Origin: Blastobasis lacticolella
Lineage: Eukaryota > Arthropoda > Insecta > Lepidoptera > Blastobasidae
Direction of reading: 5' to 3'
Length of the DNA stretch: 64,000 nt
Assembly: GCA_905147135.1 (NCBI GenBank)
Contig: LR990060.1
Span: 1,876,001-1,940,000 of the forward strand
Shown: positions 1-11,926 of the stretch, one piece after another
Layout: each line of letters begins with the position of its first letter
How positions within the stretch are numbered: the first letter of the stretch is position 1
Notes under the pieces: generated by a model
Told to the model about the DNA's origin: nothing
What the model saw: the letters and a program-made list of their open reading frames with translations, nothing else
The model's database searches: none
Position numbers and translations under genes: made by a program

Positions 1-182
1 ACAGTCAACAGCCTATCGACCTACCCAAAACCATTATAAGATGGGCTAGCGTCTCTATAGACGCGTATAACAATGTTAGCTCCCTTTTAACTAGTTTTGG
101 GTAGGTAGATATGCTACCTTCAGTACCTAGCTGTTCTCATGTGCTTTTCACTGAGATTTCGTAAAGGATTTAAACTTTTTAT

Positions 183-465
183 AAACAGGCAAGCGGGCCA
201 CCTGTTGGAAAGTGGTCACCCGCCTATAGACATCAGCAACACCATGTACCAATGTGTTGCCCGCCTCTAACTCTTCAGGTCTCAAGAGGTATATTGAGGT
301 GTCTACCTCTTATATACCTCTTGAACTATCCTATTTTTTATATTATACAAGACAGGCATTTGACCACCATCTCACCTGTTGGTAAGTGACGATGCGGCTA
401 TATCATAGTACAAAAGAAACACTGTACCTGGGAGCTCATACCCAACCCGCGGCGGGTTGGTGCGA
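183..465 (-). mobile_element. JL2 LINE 3' end fragment
   Basis: Read on the minus strand, this matches the last coding segment and tail of JL2, best seen at 8074-8324. The T/A-rich end and the 'aggcaagcgggccacctg' tail lie at the left, followed by the segment coding the FKRYIRG-like stretch. An unrelated piece with 'catttgaccaccatct' interrupts it near 350-400. It is decayed and non-functional. Confidence 0.6.
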
Positions 466-1469
466 TGGCGGAATTGTGCATTATACATTATTATTCATTT
501 ATTCAGTAACAGTTACACTGTGTGCGAATATTCATTAATGTCCTATAGGTACACAATAATATTAAAATAAAATAAAAATGTTACATGTCAATGTTAAGAT
601 AACAAACACAAGTCAAGATCAACAATAATACTTAATTCTTAATGAGAAGTGGTACAACATTTGTTCCGACTACATATTATCTCAGAAACTCGTCAATCGA
701 GTAGCAGTTTTTGTCAAGTAGTAGCGCTTTCAGTTTTCTTTTAAATTTGTTTAAACTAGTCTCAGTCTTTAGTTCGTTAGGTAGTGTGACAATGGTGTGC
801 CTTGACCTTTCAGTCCGAATCGGAATTTTATCTAATGAAAATTACATAAAAACTGTTATAAACTTTTCTAGTTCATTTAAATGTAACGAATACGATTACT
901 GAAATCATTACAACGATCGCTGTGACCACTTACAAATTAGTTCTGAGCTTTTGACCGAGAGACACCGAGAGGTTTTTACAATCAAGCTATTTAAATAAAT
1001 TCAAATGTAGTACAAGAAACAACTAGATTAAGAATTTACATTGTAATGGAATAAATTAGAAACTAACTATCCTTGTGCAATTCTGTCTGGTTTTATCTGT
1101 GTGATGTTTCGCAAAATGCAGCAGCTGGCGAGATCTCGGTAAGATGCCTGGTGAATTACATTGCACCCACCCCACACTCTTTGTATCCTTTTTTTTAACA
1201 CGGGAAATGCATTAGGGCGTATTCACGTAGGAAGCTGGCTACCAGTGCCGATCTACCAGCGCTTATTGAAACCGGCCCGCGCAGGTCGTCGGCGCAGGCA
1301 GGCTCTATACTTTGTGCCATACCAGCTCCGACCTGCTCCGACCTGATCGTCGGCGACGTTCGGTGCTTAGTGACTACGCATGGTACGGGGGGACGGAGGG
1401 TGGAGGGATTTTTGAGTATCGTGTGTAATCAACGCCATATATGTATTATAACTATTTGAACAATTTTTT
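466..1469. other. no gene recognised
   Basis: AT-rich DNA with no convincing coding signal. A GC-rich patch at about 1215-1370 has clustered CG dinucleotides but no codon pattern or splice site that I trust. Confidence 0.5.
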
Positions 1470-1640
1470 TATGATATACGGCAGACAAACAGACAAGTGG
1501 GCCACCTGATGGCCTTTTGAACAATCCCATATCATGTTTCAAAATTCAAAATTTATTTATTGATTAGGACATTAAATATCGCTTTCAATCGTCAAAAAGG
1601 AGGGGGGTAGGAAAGTAGGAAGGAAAGACACAGTGACACG
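1470..1640 (-). repeat. JL2 tail sliver next to RF tail
   Basis: 1470-1540 holds the JL2 tail on the minus strand with an internal deletion. 1545-1640 matches the 3' end of repeat RF (compare 26690-26770 and 55600-55690), ending in an AATAAA-like run on the minus strand. Confidence 0.5.
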
Positions 1641-2115
1641 CTGACCGCCCTATCGCCGTAGATAACGTATCCCTCGCCAACCACGACCGAACTGTGCTCG
1701 ACAATGCCAGGCAGAGCCGGAACGCATCGTTATTGGAATGACATACCTGAGGACGTACGAAAGGCGCAAAATCGGTTCATGTTTAAAAAACTACTGAAAG
1801 ATTTTATTCTGAGTAAGAGGTCGTAGGCAATGAGTGATGAGCTTGGCGTAGTCATTATCACATTTTGTATCTAGTGAATGTATATATAATAGGTATATGT
1901 TTATTGTATTTTTTTTAAATAGTAATTGTATTTATAGTATTCAATTTAATTTAATCTTATATTTTTTTTTTCACTTAAGTCAATGTTGTCCTGTTAGCAC
2001 CTACTTAATCACTCTCTGCATGGTCTGCTGGTTGACTGTTAGACAAAGCCTCAATGGCTTTAAGTCCGCCAATTGCTGTAATTTGTGCAATAAAGTTTTT
2101 AAATAAATAAAAATA
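1641..2115 (+). mobile_element. non-LTR LINE 3' end with reverse-transcriptase C-terminus
   Basis: Positions 1704-1826 encode a 40-residue end (M at 1704, TAG at 1824-1826) containing HRYWNDIPEDVRKA followed by FKKLLKDFIL. This has the shape of the extreme C-terminus of Jockey/CR1-type reverse transcriptases (aromatic-WN-x-(L/I)P, then FK..LK). The rest is 3' UTR, ending in a 'ttaagtccgcc' stretch, then 'gcaataaagttt' and a TAAA-type tail at about 2095-2115. The family is recognised from layout only. The element is strongly 5' truncated and cannot move by itself. Confidence 0.65.
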
Positions 2116-3484
2116 AACGCTATATGTTTAATCGGCAGTCTGAAAATCACCCACTACATTGGACCCCTTTAAGGCTAGAGTGAAAAGCCTTACCTAGACA
2201 GGTATGTTCCATCTTCGGCGGCATCGTCACTTACCATGAGATGGCGGCCAAATGCCTGGCTAGTCTATTATAAAAAAAAAACATTAACAACACCGAAAGC
2301 GAACGGTTCAAAAATAGCGAACTATAGCAGGCCATGTAAACGCATCTCCAGTGGCGCTGCAATCGCACGGAACTAAACGGGTGGTCAAAAACGTCCGCAC
2401 GCCTGCATGACTTCGCTCGCCGTCTCAAATATTATACTAGAGCTTCAATCCTAAAACGTATTAAACCCTTTACGTCGTGGGTGTTATTTATCAATTTCTC
2501 CCGATGGTGTGCTACAAAACATCAGCGTCGTGCATTAAAACATTGAATATTTCATCCTGAAAACGAAATTGAAAACTGTTCTCGTGGCGAGCGTTTCAGG
2601 AACGGTACGGGCCTTTCCAAAATGCATGTTGTGACGTAATTCCTGATTAATGGTATCATGCGATTGGAGTTAGGCGGTACCGTTACAGGTATAAAGTCCC
2701 ATAACACTGTGTGACAGTTGTAAATAGTCTGGTAATTCGCGCCGCGTAGCCACATACATTTTACAGCGGCGAATACCTCCGGCCGGCTGCATGGCGCTCG
2801 TTATGTAAATAGACTGGTCGTAGCTCGGTTTCGGTACAGGGTGGGTCAGAAAGTACCCTTTGAATGGGTTTTTAGAAATTCATTATTATTTAAAAAAATA
2901 TTACAACGTAATATATTATTGTAAAATATTTTGTTTGAATGTAAGATAATGTACACAACTTCAATTTAATATCTTTTTAATTATTCTCCGTCTCTGAATT
3001 TAATAAATGTACATCATTTCTGCATTTCAAAAATGCAAACGAACTATATATTTAAAAGAGAAAAATCATCATGGAATACCAAACAATAGTTATACTGCAA
3101 CTACTGTTACATAAAGCTCACGCCTCTGTCCCACAAGTGGGGTAGGCAGAGACTATGGAGGTTTTTATTTTTTAATAGATACAGACTTATTGTCTTTATA
3201 AAATAAAACACCTGCACGAAAACTTCAGTCCATATTGTACTTCTAACTGATGAATGATATTTTCATTCTTCGATTGGAAATACAATATGTTTTTATTACT
3301 CAATTTTCCGTAGTCTGATTTGTTAATCGTACCCTATTTCTAATTTGGTGTTCGCTATGGCCAGTGGTCAAAGTAGATGACGTAGTGTAGAATTAACAAA
3401 AGCCAAATTCAGTTGCCCACTGAGTTAGCCATAGAGAGGTTTCAAGATATCATTTAAAAAAGAGTTTTCTTATCAGTCATATGG
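2116..3484. other. no gene recognised
   Basis: AT-rich sequence. The only repeat I recognise is at about 3110-3170 ('ctcacgcctctgtcccaca'), a short motif also present inverted at 24123-24160 and in part at 28083 and 52840. A fragment near 2245-2270 shares the 'aatgcctggctagt' motif of 31450 and 24845. Confidence 0.45.
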
Positions 3485-3600
3485 CATTCGCTCCACTGTA
3501 ATTATCTGAACTCCAAAATCCTGGATCATGGTCAAGGCGGATCCCAAGCCCCCTTACATAAGAGTAAAACCGGACATTAGCGCCTAGATAATGACGCTAC
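3485..3600 (+). mobile_element. SC SINE fragment
   Basis: Matches the 3' half of SC: 'gctccactgtaattatctga', 'ggatcatggtcaaggcgga' and a diverged 'ccggacattagcgcc' end. The tRNA-like head is missing. Confidence 0.65.
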
Positions 3601-3608
3601 TTTACTTA

Positions 3609-3781
3609 GGGCCGATTTTTCAATCCTCAGTTAAAATTTATCTGCCCGATAAAGTAATATGCTGCCAAATTAAAACAATCTGTAATCCTTTACTTATATA
3701 TGAAGAAATGATACCATTTTATTTTAGTCGCTCAATAACTTATCAGACTGATGTTTTATCTGAGGATTGAAAAATCGGCTC
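3609..3781. mobile_element. MITE, TTA-flanked, PIF/Harbinger-like
   Basis: Terminal inverted repeats of about 25 bp begin GGGCCGATTTTTCAATCC on the left and GAGCCGATTTTTCAATCC on the right strand. They are flanked by TTA at 3606-3608 and 3782-3784. A three-base TTA/TAA duplication is the hallmark of PIF/Harbinger elements. At 173 bp there is no room for a transposase, so this is a non-autonomous copy. Confidence 0.7.
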
Positions 3782-4149
3782 TTAGTCAAGTAACGTTTGT
3801 GACTACAGATGAAAAGCACACCCTGTACATATCGAACAGGGAGGAGCACTCTCTCCGACCAAATTGACAATTTGGCTAAACCTCTCATGCAATCTGCTGT
3901 ACAAGCCACTAACGTGTTACGATTTTACTGACAGTTAGTTGCAACACCGTTCGTTCTACCTGTCCCTGTCTTTTCGTGTGGCAATGAGTGAGGTATGACG
4001 ATGCGAAGAGGTGAAAACTGATTTATGGAATTGCGTAGCTGGTGTGGTAGAATGTCTTCGGTGTTGTGGAGTTGTGTGTCTTAACCTTTAAATTTTAAAA
4101 TCATGCATTTAAAAAATTTAAAAGAATAGGTATATGTAGAGATGTAAGA

Positions 4150-4320
4150 GTCTCCGTAGTCTGGAAAATGGGCAGAAGCATTTTCCACTGTTATACTTAA
4201 ACTCTGCGATCTCCAACCCGCCTGCCAAGCGTGGAGATTATGGCAATAACCTCCACTTTCGTGGGAGAGGCCCTAAGTCCTGCAGTGGACTGTTGCGGGC
4301 TGTGATGATGATATGTAGTG
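4150..4320 (+). mobile_element. SE SINE, 3' part
   Basis: Contains 'ctggaaaatgggcag', 'gcgatctccaacccgcctg' and 'gcagtggactgttgcgggct', ending in a TGATGATGAT run. These are the 3' modules of SE. The head is absent. Confidence 0.65.
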
Positions 4321-4844
4321 ATAGGTATATGTATATTGATATATTTGTACTGTAACTGTAAATAATTTATGTGTATTTTAAAATAAAAAATTTCAGCAAC
4401 TATTATAACTTTTATGAAAGCAGCCAACTTTTTTTTATCAGTATATGTATATCGTAACAATTCAGAAGAAATAATGATATCTAATATGGTATCAATTAAT
4501 ACGTACCTACTTATTTTTAGCAGTTAAAGATATTAAAAACGAATTAAATAAAAAAAATTATACACAAATAAAAAATTAGCAAAATAATTACTGACGCCAA
4601 CATAAATTATACTTATCTAACATGATATGTAAAAAAATTACATATTGGACAGACGAAAATTCAACAGTAGAAAACATGTATACCTAGTAAACTCCCAAGT
4701 CACCCTCAACAAAAAATACGGGAAAATACAGCTAAAACCAATTTCCACTTAAACCATACTTGTACCACAACACAGTTCTGTGGTATCAGCTGTCCTATCG
4801 ACCGAAACCGCCTGTACACGGTAGATAGCGACGATTTGCGGTGA
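4321..4844. other. no gene recognised
   Basis: Very AT-rich unique-looking sequence with poly-A patches and no coding signal. Confidence 0.5.
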
Positions 4845-4920
4845 TAGCCGTGGTGGCTCACTGGCGAGTGTGTCAGTCTTGTCAACGGGCGAGACGGGTT
4901 CGAATCCCACATGAGAAGTG
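4845..4920 (+). repeat. tRNA-like SINE head (A and B boxes)
   Basis: An A-box-like TGGCTCACTGG is followed at normal spacing by a B box GGTTCGAATCCC. The flanking arms do not pair as a tRNA acceptor stem, so this is a SINE head or tRNA fossil. It lies directly upstream of an SC copy in the opposite orientation. Confidence 0.5.
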
Positions 4921-4928
4921 TACAAAAA

Positions 4929-5250
4929 ACATATTGGCGTTAATGTCCCGGTTGTGCTCTCGCGCCAGGCTCGGGGTCCACCTTGACCATGATCCAGAAT
5001 TTGAAAGATCAGATAATTACAGTGAAGCGACTGCCATCCGACCTCGGTGACCCTGCTACCAGTGGAATATACCAGAGTGGATCATGGTTACATATTCATC
5101 ACGATGTTTTCCCTCGCCGTAAAAGCATCGGTTAGAAACTAATATACATAACTCAGAAAAGAGTCATGGTCGCAGCGGGATTTAAACACGGAACCTCTCA
5201 CTTACGAGTCGGATACCTTAACCGCTCAGCTACCAACGCTCCACATAAAA
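4929..5250 (-). mobile_element. SC SINE, near full length
   Basis: Minus-strand SC. The tRNA-like head lies at about 5165-5250 (complement of 'ttaaccgctcagctacc') and the body runs left to the 'ggcgttaatgtcccggttg' end at 4933. The B box is damaged ('ggatttaaacacgg'). Confidence 0.75.
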
Positions 5251-5334
5251 CCCTTTTTACTTTGATGAAATACACTCCCATGTTCCTTTGACTTCATGGA
5301 GCTGTCATGAGTTGTTTTGGTAATATTGTCGGTT

Positions 5335-5580
5335 ATGTAAGTGAGCTAATGAGGTGAGGAAAAACATCGTGATGAAACTTGCACATTCAGGCGAATTAAT
5401 CTGTAACCATGATTCAATTTGGTCAGGTTCCCCTGGTAGCAGGGTCAAGGAGGTCAGATGGTTGTCGCTCCACTGTAATTACCTATCTGATATGCCAAAT
5501 CCTGGATCATGGTCAAGGCTGACCCTGAGCCCTCGTGCGCGAGAGCGCAACCGAGACACTATCGTCAAGATTATGACATA
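5335..5580 (+). mobile_element. SC SINE, headless copy
   Basis: Plus-strand SC body: 'gaaaaacatcgtgatgaaac', 'ctccactgtaattacct', 'ggatcatggtcaaggct' and 'gagagcgcaaccgagacac'. The head is missing. With the previous copy it forms an inverted SC pair. Confidence 0.7.
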
Positions 5581-5611
5581 AGTGAGCTAGTTATGTTTGC
5601 TCGTCAGTGTA

Positions 5612-5870
5612 AATGAAAATGAAAAAGTATTTATTGAATTAGAATTACGTTAATTAATCTCTATTCAAACGTAAAAAATCTAATGGAAAGCAAAGGGAAA
5701 GTTAAGCGACCTCATCCAGGTAGGGGGCGACGCATGCAGACATATCAGCGCGCACGAGCGCCCACACCGACGAGAAACCGGGCACCGATACACGCCACGC
5801 ACATAACCGCCTAGGCGAATCATGTACACAGCGCGCCCGGCCCTAGCCAGCCCGCCGGCGGCGTGTATTT
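5612..5870 (-). mobile_element. probable LINE 3' end, GC-rich
   Basis: Read on the minus strand, a GC-rich stretch (5700-5870) runs into an A-rich end with an AATAAATACTTTTTCATT signal at about 5614-5632, which is typical of insect LINE tails. No coding part is recognisable. A host CpG-rich element remains possible. Confidence 0.35.
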
Positions 5871-6324
5871 TACTATGTGGATGCAGCGTTATTTTTATTA
5901 AGAAGTCAATTTAATCGTGAGGGTTTTTACTTTGATTGTGTTAGTGACATTTTCGTCGGAATTTTCCGACATCTGCCGGCTTATTATTCGACAAATTGTC
6001 AATGAAAGTTACAAATCAGCTTGCGTGGAAAAAAATGTTTCCAACGTATTCGGAATTAACTTCTTCCCGCGCCACCTCAAATAAGAGACACTGAGGTAGG
6101 CGGATGTCAAACTGGAGGTCATTATACCCCTGAATAAAAAGCTTTCCGTTATTTTTCTTGGAGACAACAAGTTTTTATATAAAACTCGAGACACGATGCA
6201 GTTTCATAATTACATTGAATATTCAAGCAGTTTTTTCCTTGGGATACATTATTTTCATACAATTTATTTTATAAGTTTTTCTGGTGGAACCCGCATGGGT
6301 TCCGCCTTATCTATTTTCCACGCT
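5871..6324. other. no gene recognised
   Basis: AT-rich sequence; nothing recognised on either strand. Confidence 0.45.
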
Positions 6325-6552
6325 AAGCAACATTGTTGCGTTCCGGTTTGAAGGATAAGGTAGCCAGCGCAATTACAGGCATCAGACATTTCATATTAGT
6401 GCTCACAGTGACAACACACCTGCGGTTCTGCATTTATGTTACCAGGTGTATCACTCACACAGGTAACAAGTGCTACCGACCCCGTAAAAACCTTTTCACC
6501 AGCTTCTTAAAGAACTCCAAATTGTAGATACTCTCCAGGGAGCTCACCTTAG
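6325..6552. repeat. RG repeat (+) joined to JL1 fragment (-)
   Basis: 6325-6465 matches RG ('gttccggtttgaaggataag', 'gtgacaacacacctgcg'). 6466-6552 matches, on the minus strand, the JL1 coding end ('cgtaaaaaccttttcacc', 'ttaaagaactccaaattg'), corresponding to 13105-13195. Confidence 0.6.
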
Positions 6553-7905
6553 TGTTCCCCAAGAGACCATGAGACTGATTGAACAGAGTCGATTAGCGCC
6601 CCTTGATAGTAGGTAATTTAACTTGGTAGGAGGATTTCACCCACATACTTACACTCTCACACTACTCACAAGAGTGGAAGAGTGGAGGGAGTTTCCTCGT
6701 AATGCAAGAGTGTAAAGATACACTCTTCCATTACGAGGAAACTGATATCTTTTTGGCTTGGTAAGCTATTTACCGTGCACACAATTTTCATTTCGATACC
6801 TCTCTTCCTAACAGTTTGAGAGCAACCGGCCCAAGAGAGAAAATACAAAGATTTTACGTGACCAAAATTCAATACGCTCTGTGCTGTACAGACTGCGTGA
6901 TATGGGTCCTTAAACGTTGCTACTGTGCGTATAGAATGTATCGAATATACTTACTGTGCGGGGTGTACGCCATATCGCTATTTCGTACAAGCATGATTCA
7001 ATTTATGGCCCTGTTCATTAGAAAGTTCAAAATTAGTCTTATCAGTCAGTCAAATGAATTGATCCGTAGCAGAATTTTTTTTGTTATTTATAGGCTTGCA
7101 TTTGAGTTCAACTTATCTGATGGTAAGCGACGATAAGATCGAAGGTGTAGCGGGCCTATAAGATACCTATTTCCTCTTGATTTGAAGACCCTTAGGTTAT
7201 ACTTATCTTAAAAGAATTGGCCAAAATGCGCCCTTCACATGTTTGGCATGGATTCGGTTACATCTCACAAGCTGAACAAGTATCACTTGGCTAATCAAAG
7301 AAGAACAAACTGAAGATAATTTGAGTTTTATTTCTTGCCCTGTGGCCTCTTTTGAGAGTTGTTGGGTTAATGAATTAAGTTTACAACAACCACGTTATTA
7401 CCGCGATGTAAAAATACATTAGTAACATCTAGTGTCCGTGTATAGAAAAACACATAATAATAAAGTTCTATAACAAGTATTCAACACATGCAAACAATGT
7501 CAACGCGGAGATTACAAAAAACCTGAAACTTTGTGGATGTGAAAAGTTATTCTGAACTTGATACAATTTTTTGTTTGTGTCCTAATTCGCCTGGATCGAG
7601 AGAGAAATGAAATCATATCCACATTAGCTTTGTGTTTTCATGTTAACAAGCTGTTTTCAAGCAGGCTATTTACAAGCGTATTGTAGACTTTTTTGCACGA
7701 TTTACATGCTGTGTTGTGCTGTACAGTCAGTAATAAACGATTTATTATAAAAACGCTTTCAGTTTGCGCGTTAATGCTGTGCTATCTATCGATTTACGTC
7801 ACATAAAAAACGTTCATTTGTCTCAATTCCGAGTATAAATGGCCAAGATACGCTCTTTATACTGTCTTAGAAGTCAGACATAGCTTTTAGAATTTCAAAG
7901 TAGCA
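6553..7905. other. no gene recognised
   Basis: Mixed AT-rich sequence. A plus-strand frame open for 106 codons from 6816 has no family features. 7110-7150 carries a 'gatggtaagcgacgat' LINE-tail motif. Confidence 0.4.
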
Positions 7906-8324
7906 ATGCGCAGGCTAGCTCGCAGCACCAAAGCCCGATGGGTTGGAAAGACGAGTAGCGATCACGTACAAGCGCAGTGTAAGCCGCCCCCGAAATGGAC
8001 GCGTGACCTTGCAAAGGTCGATGTAAGCTGTGGGCACAAAGATGAATGGCTCGGAAAGGGAACCTATGTCAACTTAATCTCACGAAGGTTCGAAAGAACG
8101 TTTCTCGCTCGTACGATTCGGATGGTGTGGAATGAGCTCCCAGCCACAGTGTTTCCTTTGGACTATGACATGGGATCGTTCAAGAGGTATATTAGAGGTC
8201 TCTTCAGAGGCGGGCAACGCATTGGTGACTCCCCTGGTGTTGCTGATGTCCAATAGGCGGCGGTGACCACTTTCCATCAGGTGGCCCGCTTGCCTGTTTG
8301 TCTGCCGTATAACATAAAAAAAAA
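7906..8324 (+). pseudogene. chimeric ORF: RTE-like tail joined to JL2 LINE C-terminus
   Basis: An open frame from 7906 to a stop at 8254-8256. Its first half (about 7906-8073) contains KPPPKWTRDL and WLGKGTYV, which resemble decayed forms of the RPPxRWxDDL and W..LGEAYVQQW ends of RTE reverse transcriptases. The second half (about 8074-8256) has ERTFLARTIRMVWNELP and FKRYIRGLFRGGQRIG, the JL2 C-terminus. After the stop comes the JL2 tail ('ggtggcccgcttgcctg') and an A run at 8316-8324. The JL2 half is clear; the RTE half is my inference. No start or upstream domain exists, so it is a relic. Confidence 0.6.
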
Positions 8325-8364
8325 GTTAAGTTAAGTTACTGTGAAATAGCGGTATGTTATGTAC

Positions 8365-8600
8365 GTTTCTGACAGAAAAAGTCGGATGACCTCCGTCCGA
8401 GTCAACATACACTAAAATATTTTCCTAACTTCTGAACCGATTTTAATAAAACGAAGTTTACTTCTTTAGAATTTGAGTAAACTAGCTATCAAACAAAAAA
8501 CCGCATCGAAATCAGTCGATCCGAAGCTACGATGCCACAGACAGACACACTTTTCCAGAAACATACACAGAGCTACTCTTTTCGTCGGGAGTTAAAAAGC
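8365..8600 (-). repeat. RI repeat copy
   Basis: Minus-strand RI: 'cttttcgtcgggagttaaaa', 'gaagctacgatgccacag' and 'accgcatcgaaatcagtcg'. These match the forward copies at 40455, 53786 and 59740. Class unknown. Confidence 0.6.
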
Positions 8601-10074
8601 TAAGACCTATTGTAACACCCCTACCCCTGACCTTAAATACTAAACCACTTACTTACAAGACAGATATGTCTCTAGCTATAAGACGTGTAACTTACACATA
8701 AAATACATTGGCCGTACATCGTGATCGTCTAGCTTTACGTTGTGTGTGTTTGATAAAATCGTGTGTTTAAACAACACCTTTAAGTTTATAAAATATCGCT
8801 AAATTAATGGAAAACTCATTTAAAGGAAATGCGTTATATAGAATCACCAAATGGAAAAGTAAACCGTACAACTAGCGGGAGAACAAATCCGCAAACAAGA
8901 TAAACATATTAAAAACCGCGCACGATGTAAAGTCTAAATTATCCGTGAAACAATTGAAAACATACTTAGGCTCGTCAAAGGAATGCATCGTGTAAAATCG
9001 CGAGTCAAATAAAACATCAATTCCGCACATGAAGTAAAAGACAATTTAAATTTGTACGAGTAGATAAAACAAGCAGATATAAATTTAAAACATGCAACTT
9101 AGCTCTAGAACTGATCTTCATCGTATCTGTTCGTCGGGCGACGAATGGCGGGCGATCGACGCACGTCGCGGCATCCGAGCGTTAACATCTTCTTTCTTCG
9201 TGGCCACTCCTAATCCCTATGGTTGTGAAATCACCTAACACAGACCTGACCCTAATGAGTTATGAAGTAGGGACACTTTAGGTCTCGGAAATAGCCTAAT
9301 CGATAGGATAACTCTGGGCTCCCTGCCAACCTTCACCCAGGCCAAACACGAGCATATGGACCGCATGTCCTGCTCATGCGTCCAGCGAAACCTTGACATC
9401 AAACGAACCAGTAACCTATTGTCTACTTCGCTCAAACCGTCACACATATTCCGATCATCTCATCGTACTTCCGTTCCAGCCTAGTTTGTGTTGGTGTATA
9501 GGTGTGTTTCAATATTGGTGTCGGGACGCTAATGGCTGAGCCCACCTATCGAACTAACTCGATTTTCCATGTCCGCGAATTAAATGTCATTAAAGCATTA
9601 AAAATCACAAAGTTTTTAAGCGGACACGAGGCAAAGCCATTCCAAGATCCGGTGGCAAACCCACGGTGTTAAACCGTCTAAAAGTACATGGAGCACAAAT
9701 CAGTTTCCTGACATTACTCAACAGAGTGTGGTCCACGTCCGATCCGGCCTTGGTTCCCTGAGTAGTGATGTTTGCTATGGCTACAGGTGACCTTCGTCTC
9801 GGAATTTGTGCGCTGCACGTTACCAGAACTGTATCCATATGTGTATTCTAGGTGATAGTTAGTTTTTATAAACTTAGAAGTTGAGAATTTATTTTACGGA
9901 TGTTTCGGATTTAATTATTCTAAACAGTGGCTTTAAAAGAATAACTAGTGATCGATTTAATTTGATTAAACAACTTTCAGTATCTAACACAAAACTAAGC
10001 CTATCTTCATCGTCCACTCTTTAGTATAACTACGTGATGGCCCTACCAAAATACATAATTAAATAACAGACTTA
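8601..10074. other. no gene recognised
   Basis: Unique-looking AT-rich sequence. Minus-strand frames at 9235-9447 and 9605-9838 have no recognisable motifs, and I treat them as chance. Confidence 0.4.
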
Positions 10075-10290
10075 CTGCAAATGTTCGTACAACCCGCTGA
10101 TCCGTCTGCAGCCCTCGACAACCCTCTCGACAACCCCACGCGATGCCTGCGCGCGCGCACTCTTCGTATCAAGGAACGACCCCTAGCCGAAGAACAACCA
10201 CCCAGTCCCGGGACCTTTGACCAACTGTCGTTCTCGTCTTGCTTCCCTTCGCCCCTCAACCCCGAATCCTAAAGCGTGAGAAAACTGACC
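10075..10290 (-). other. candidate minus-strand first exon (5' UTR) with core promoter
   Basis: Read on the minus strand, an arthropod-type initiator TCAGTT lies at about 10283-10288. About 200 GC-rich bases then lead to a strong splice donor, GCA|GTAAGT, with GT at 10073-10074. An E-box (CACGTG) lies just upstream at about 10301-10306. The open minus frame lacks an ATG, so this would be a non-coding leader. The plus-strand frame 10081-10272 (63 codons, proline-rich) is the competing reading. No transcript evidence is available. Confidence 0.25.
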
Positions 10291-11820
10291 ATTTGACCAA
10301 CACGTGTTACACAATTTCTCCATGAATGACAAGGTCCGCCTCTCGGCACTCTTTGTTTTTTCCGGGACTACCTATCGCTTGTGCAACAAAAAATATAACG
10401 ACGCAACGTTAATAGCAATTGCAGTAAAAATAAAGAAACAGTCTCGCCTGCCCTAAAGACAAATGCGCGTACCATTTTTGCTAAAAAATATTACAATAGA
10501 GACTAGGGAACAATATGCTTGCTGTGAAGGAACGAAGTCACCGTCGTTTCTTAGTTAATTGCCGCTTCCAAAACATCTTAATAAATTCCGTTGTTGACAA
10601 TAGCCCACATGTGCGCAGCGGCGTCGGTTAAAATCCCGAAAAGGCATTTCTAAAACGATACTTTGTTTTATTTGTTCTTTGGTATTTCCAAATTGCTAAA
10701 GCGATCACAATGTACCCCAATACAAAACCCGCCATTAAAGTTGTGTGCTATTATTTAGTCACCCGAACATTGCGCATTTAAACTCGACATACAAATACTT
10801 TTCGAAATCCTATACCACCTATAGTGATGTAGGTAATAACTAATCTACTGGAACGTACTTATGGCACATAAGGACCGTTACACTATCCCTATAATGGATT
10901 GATCGATGTACAACACAAACGCAATTCTTAATCTGTCCAGACTAACTTGTCTTATTTGTTTAAGGAAATTATGTATTTAAATGGATAATGTGCAACAGTA
11001 TTCGTTTAAATTCACTTCTATAGTATGTTTCTTGTATAATTCTCGACATCTATACACAATATACGTAGCGTGATTGATACGGCAAGTCGTGATTTTGGGC
11101 ATTGTTTGTTCACCAAATAAGGCAAGTCAGTTTAAATTGATTATAGAGCTAACGATAAGCATTATCCACAGAAATCATACATTAAGAGTGGCTATCACCA
11201 AATTTTTAAATGCGTTTAATCTGATATTTAAACAATGAAACAAATCATACAAAAAAAACGTTAAACGTCATTCTTAAATATGTTTAAGAATTTGTTTATA
11301 AAACTTACAATTTTCATGCTCTACTTATTTTTATTGAAAGGTACTTTATAGCATTATATACATTTATTCGACAGTACATTTACCATTATAAACAAAAGTT
11401 ACTACGCACAAATACAAAATATACCTCACAGTTACAGATGCCGACTGTACATCTACAACGAATTGTACGTCGTATTGTCAAGGCGCTAGCGCCCATGGAC
11501 ACGAATATCGTAAATTAATTTAGCTGATTGTCCCCGGACGACAGAAATGTTACCGCAGTTTGTCCCCCACTAGAATCCTCCGAGATATATGGCGGTAGAT
11601 GCGATTAGGTCGCAGATAAATATTTCGGGGGTAGCCCTATTTTGTCGGCCATTTTGTCGCCATAACAACGATTTGTGGGTACTCAAAGATTAATTAACGT
11701 AGGTATGTGTTTACATTTAGATGAAAGTGCTCATTCATTGATTTATATATCTAGATTAATTTGCACGAACAATTAACTCTCAAGATTTCCATAGTAAATA
11801 AAATGGCGGCAGTCTATTGT
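10291..11820. other. no gene recognised
   Basis: Largely unique AT-rich DNA. No LINE or SINE module and no coding signal recognised. Confidence 0.45.
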
Positions 11821-11926
11821 GCCACAAACTTGTCTAAAACGCGGTGACAGCGTCGCTGTTGTTGGCATTAACGTGACTTTTCAAAATGGCAACACTTAGT
11901 TACTGTTGTGGCCAACGGTTTGTGGC
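11821..11926. mobile_element. short MITE with GCCACAAAC termini
   Basis: The ends are GCCACAAACTTGTCTAA and GGCCAACGGTTTGTGGC, inverted over about 9 bp. The interior ('caaaatggcaacacttagtt') matches copies at 28490 and 60620. The target duplication is unclear, so the superfamily is open. Confidence 0.5.

Noticed and set aside
10081..10272. plus-strand proline-rich 63-codon gene
   Set aside because: The frame follows GC composition. The minus strand has the better signals (initiator, donor), and there is no plus-strand donor or stop context that supports a gene.
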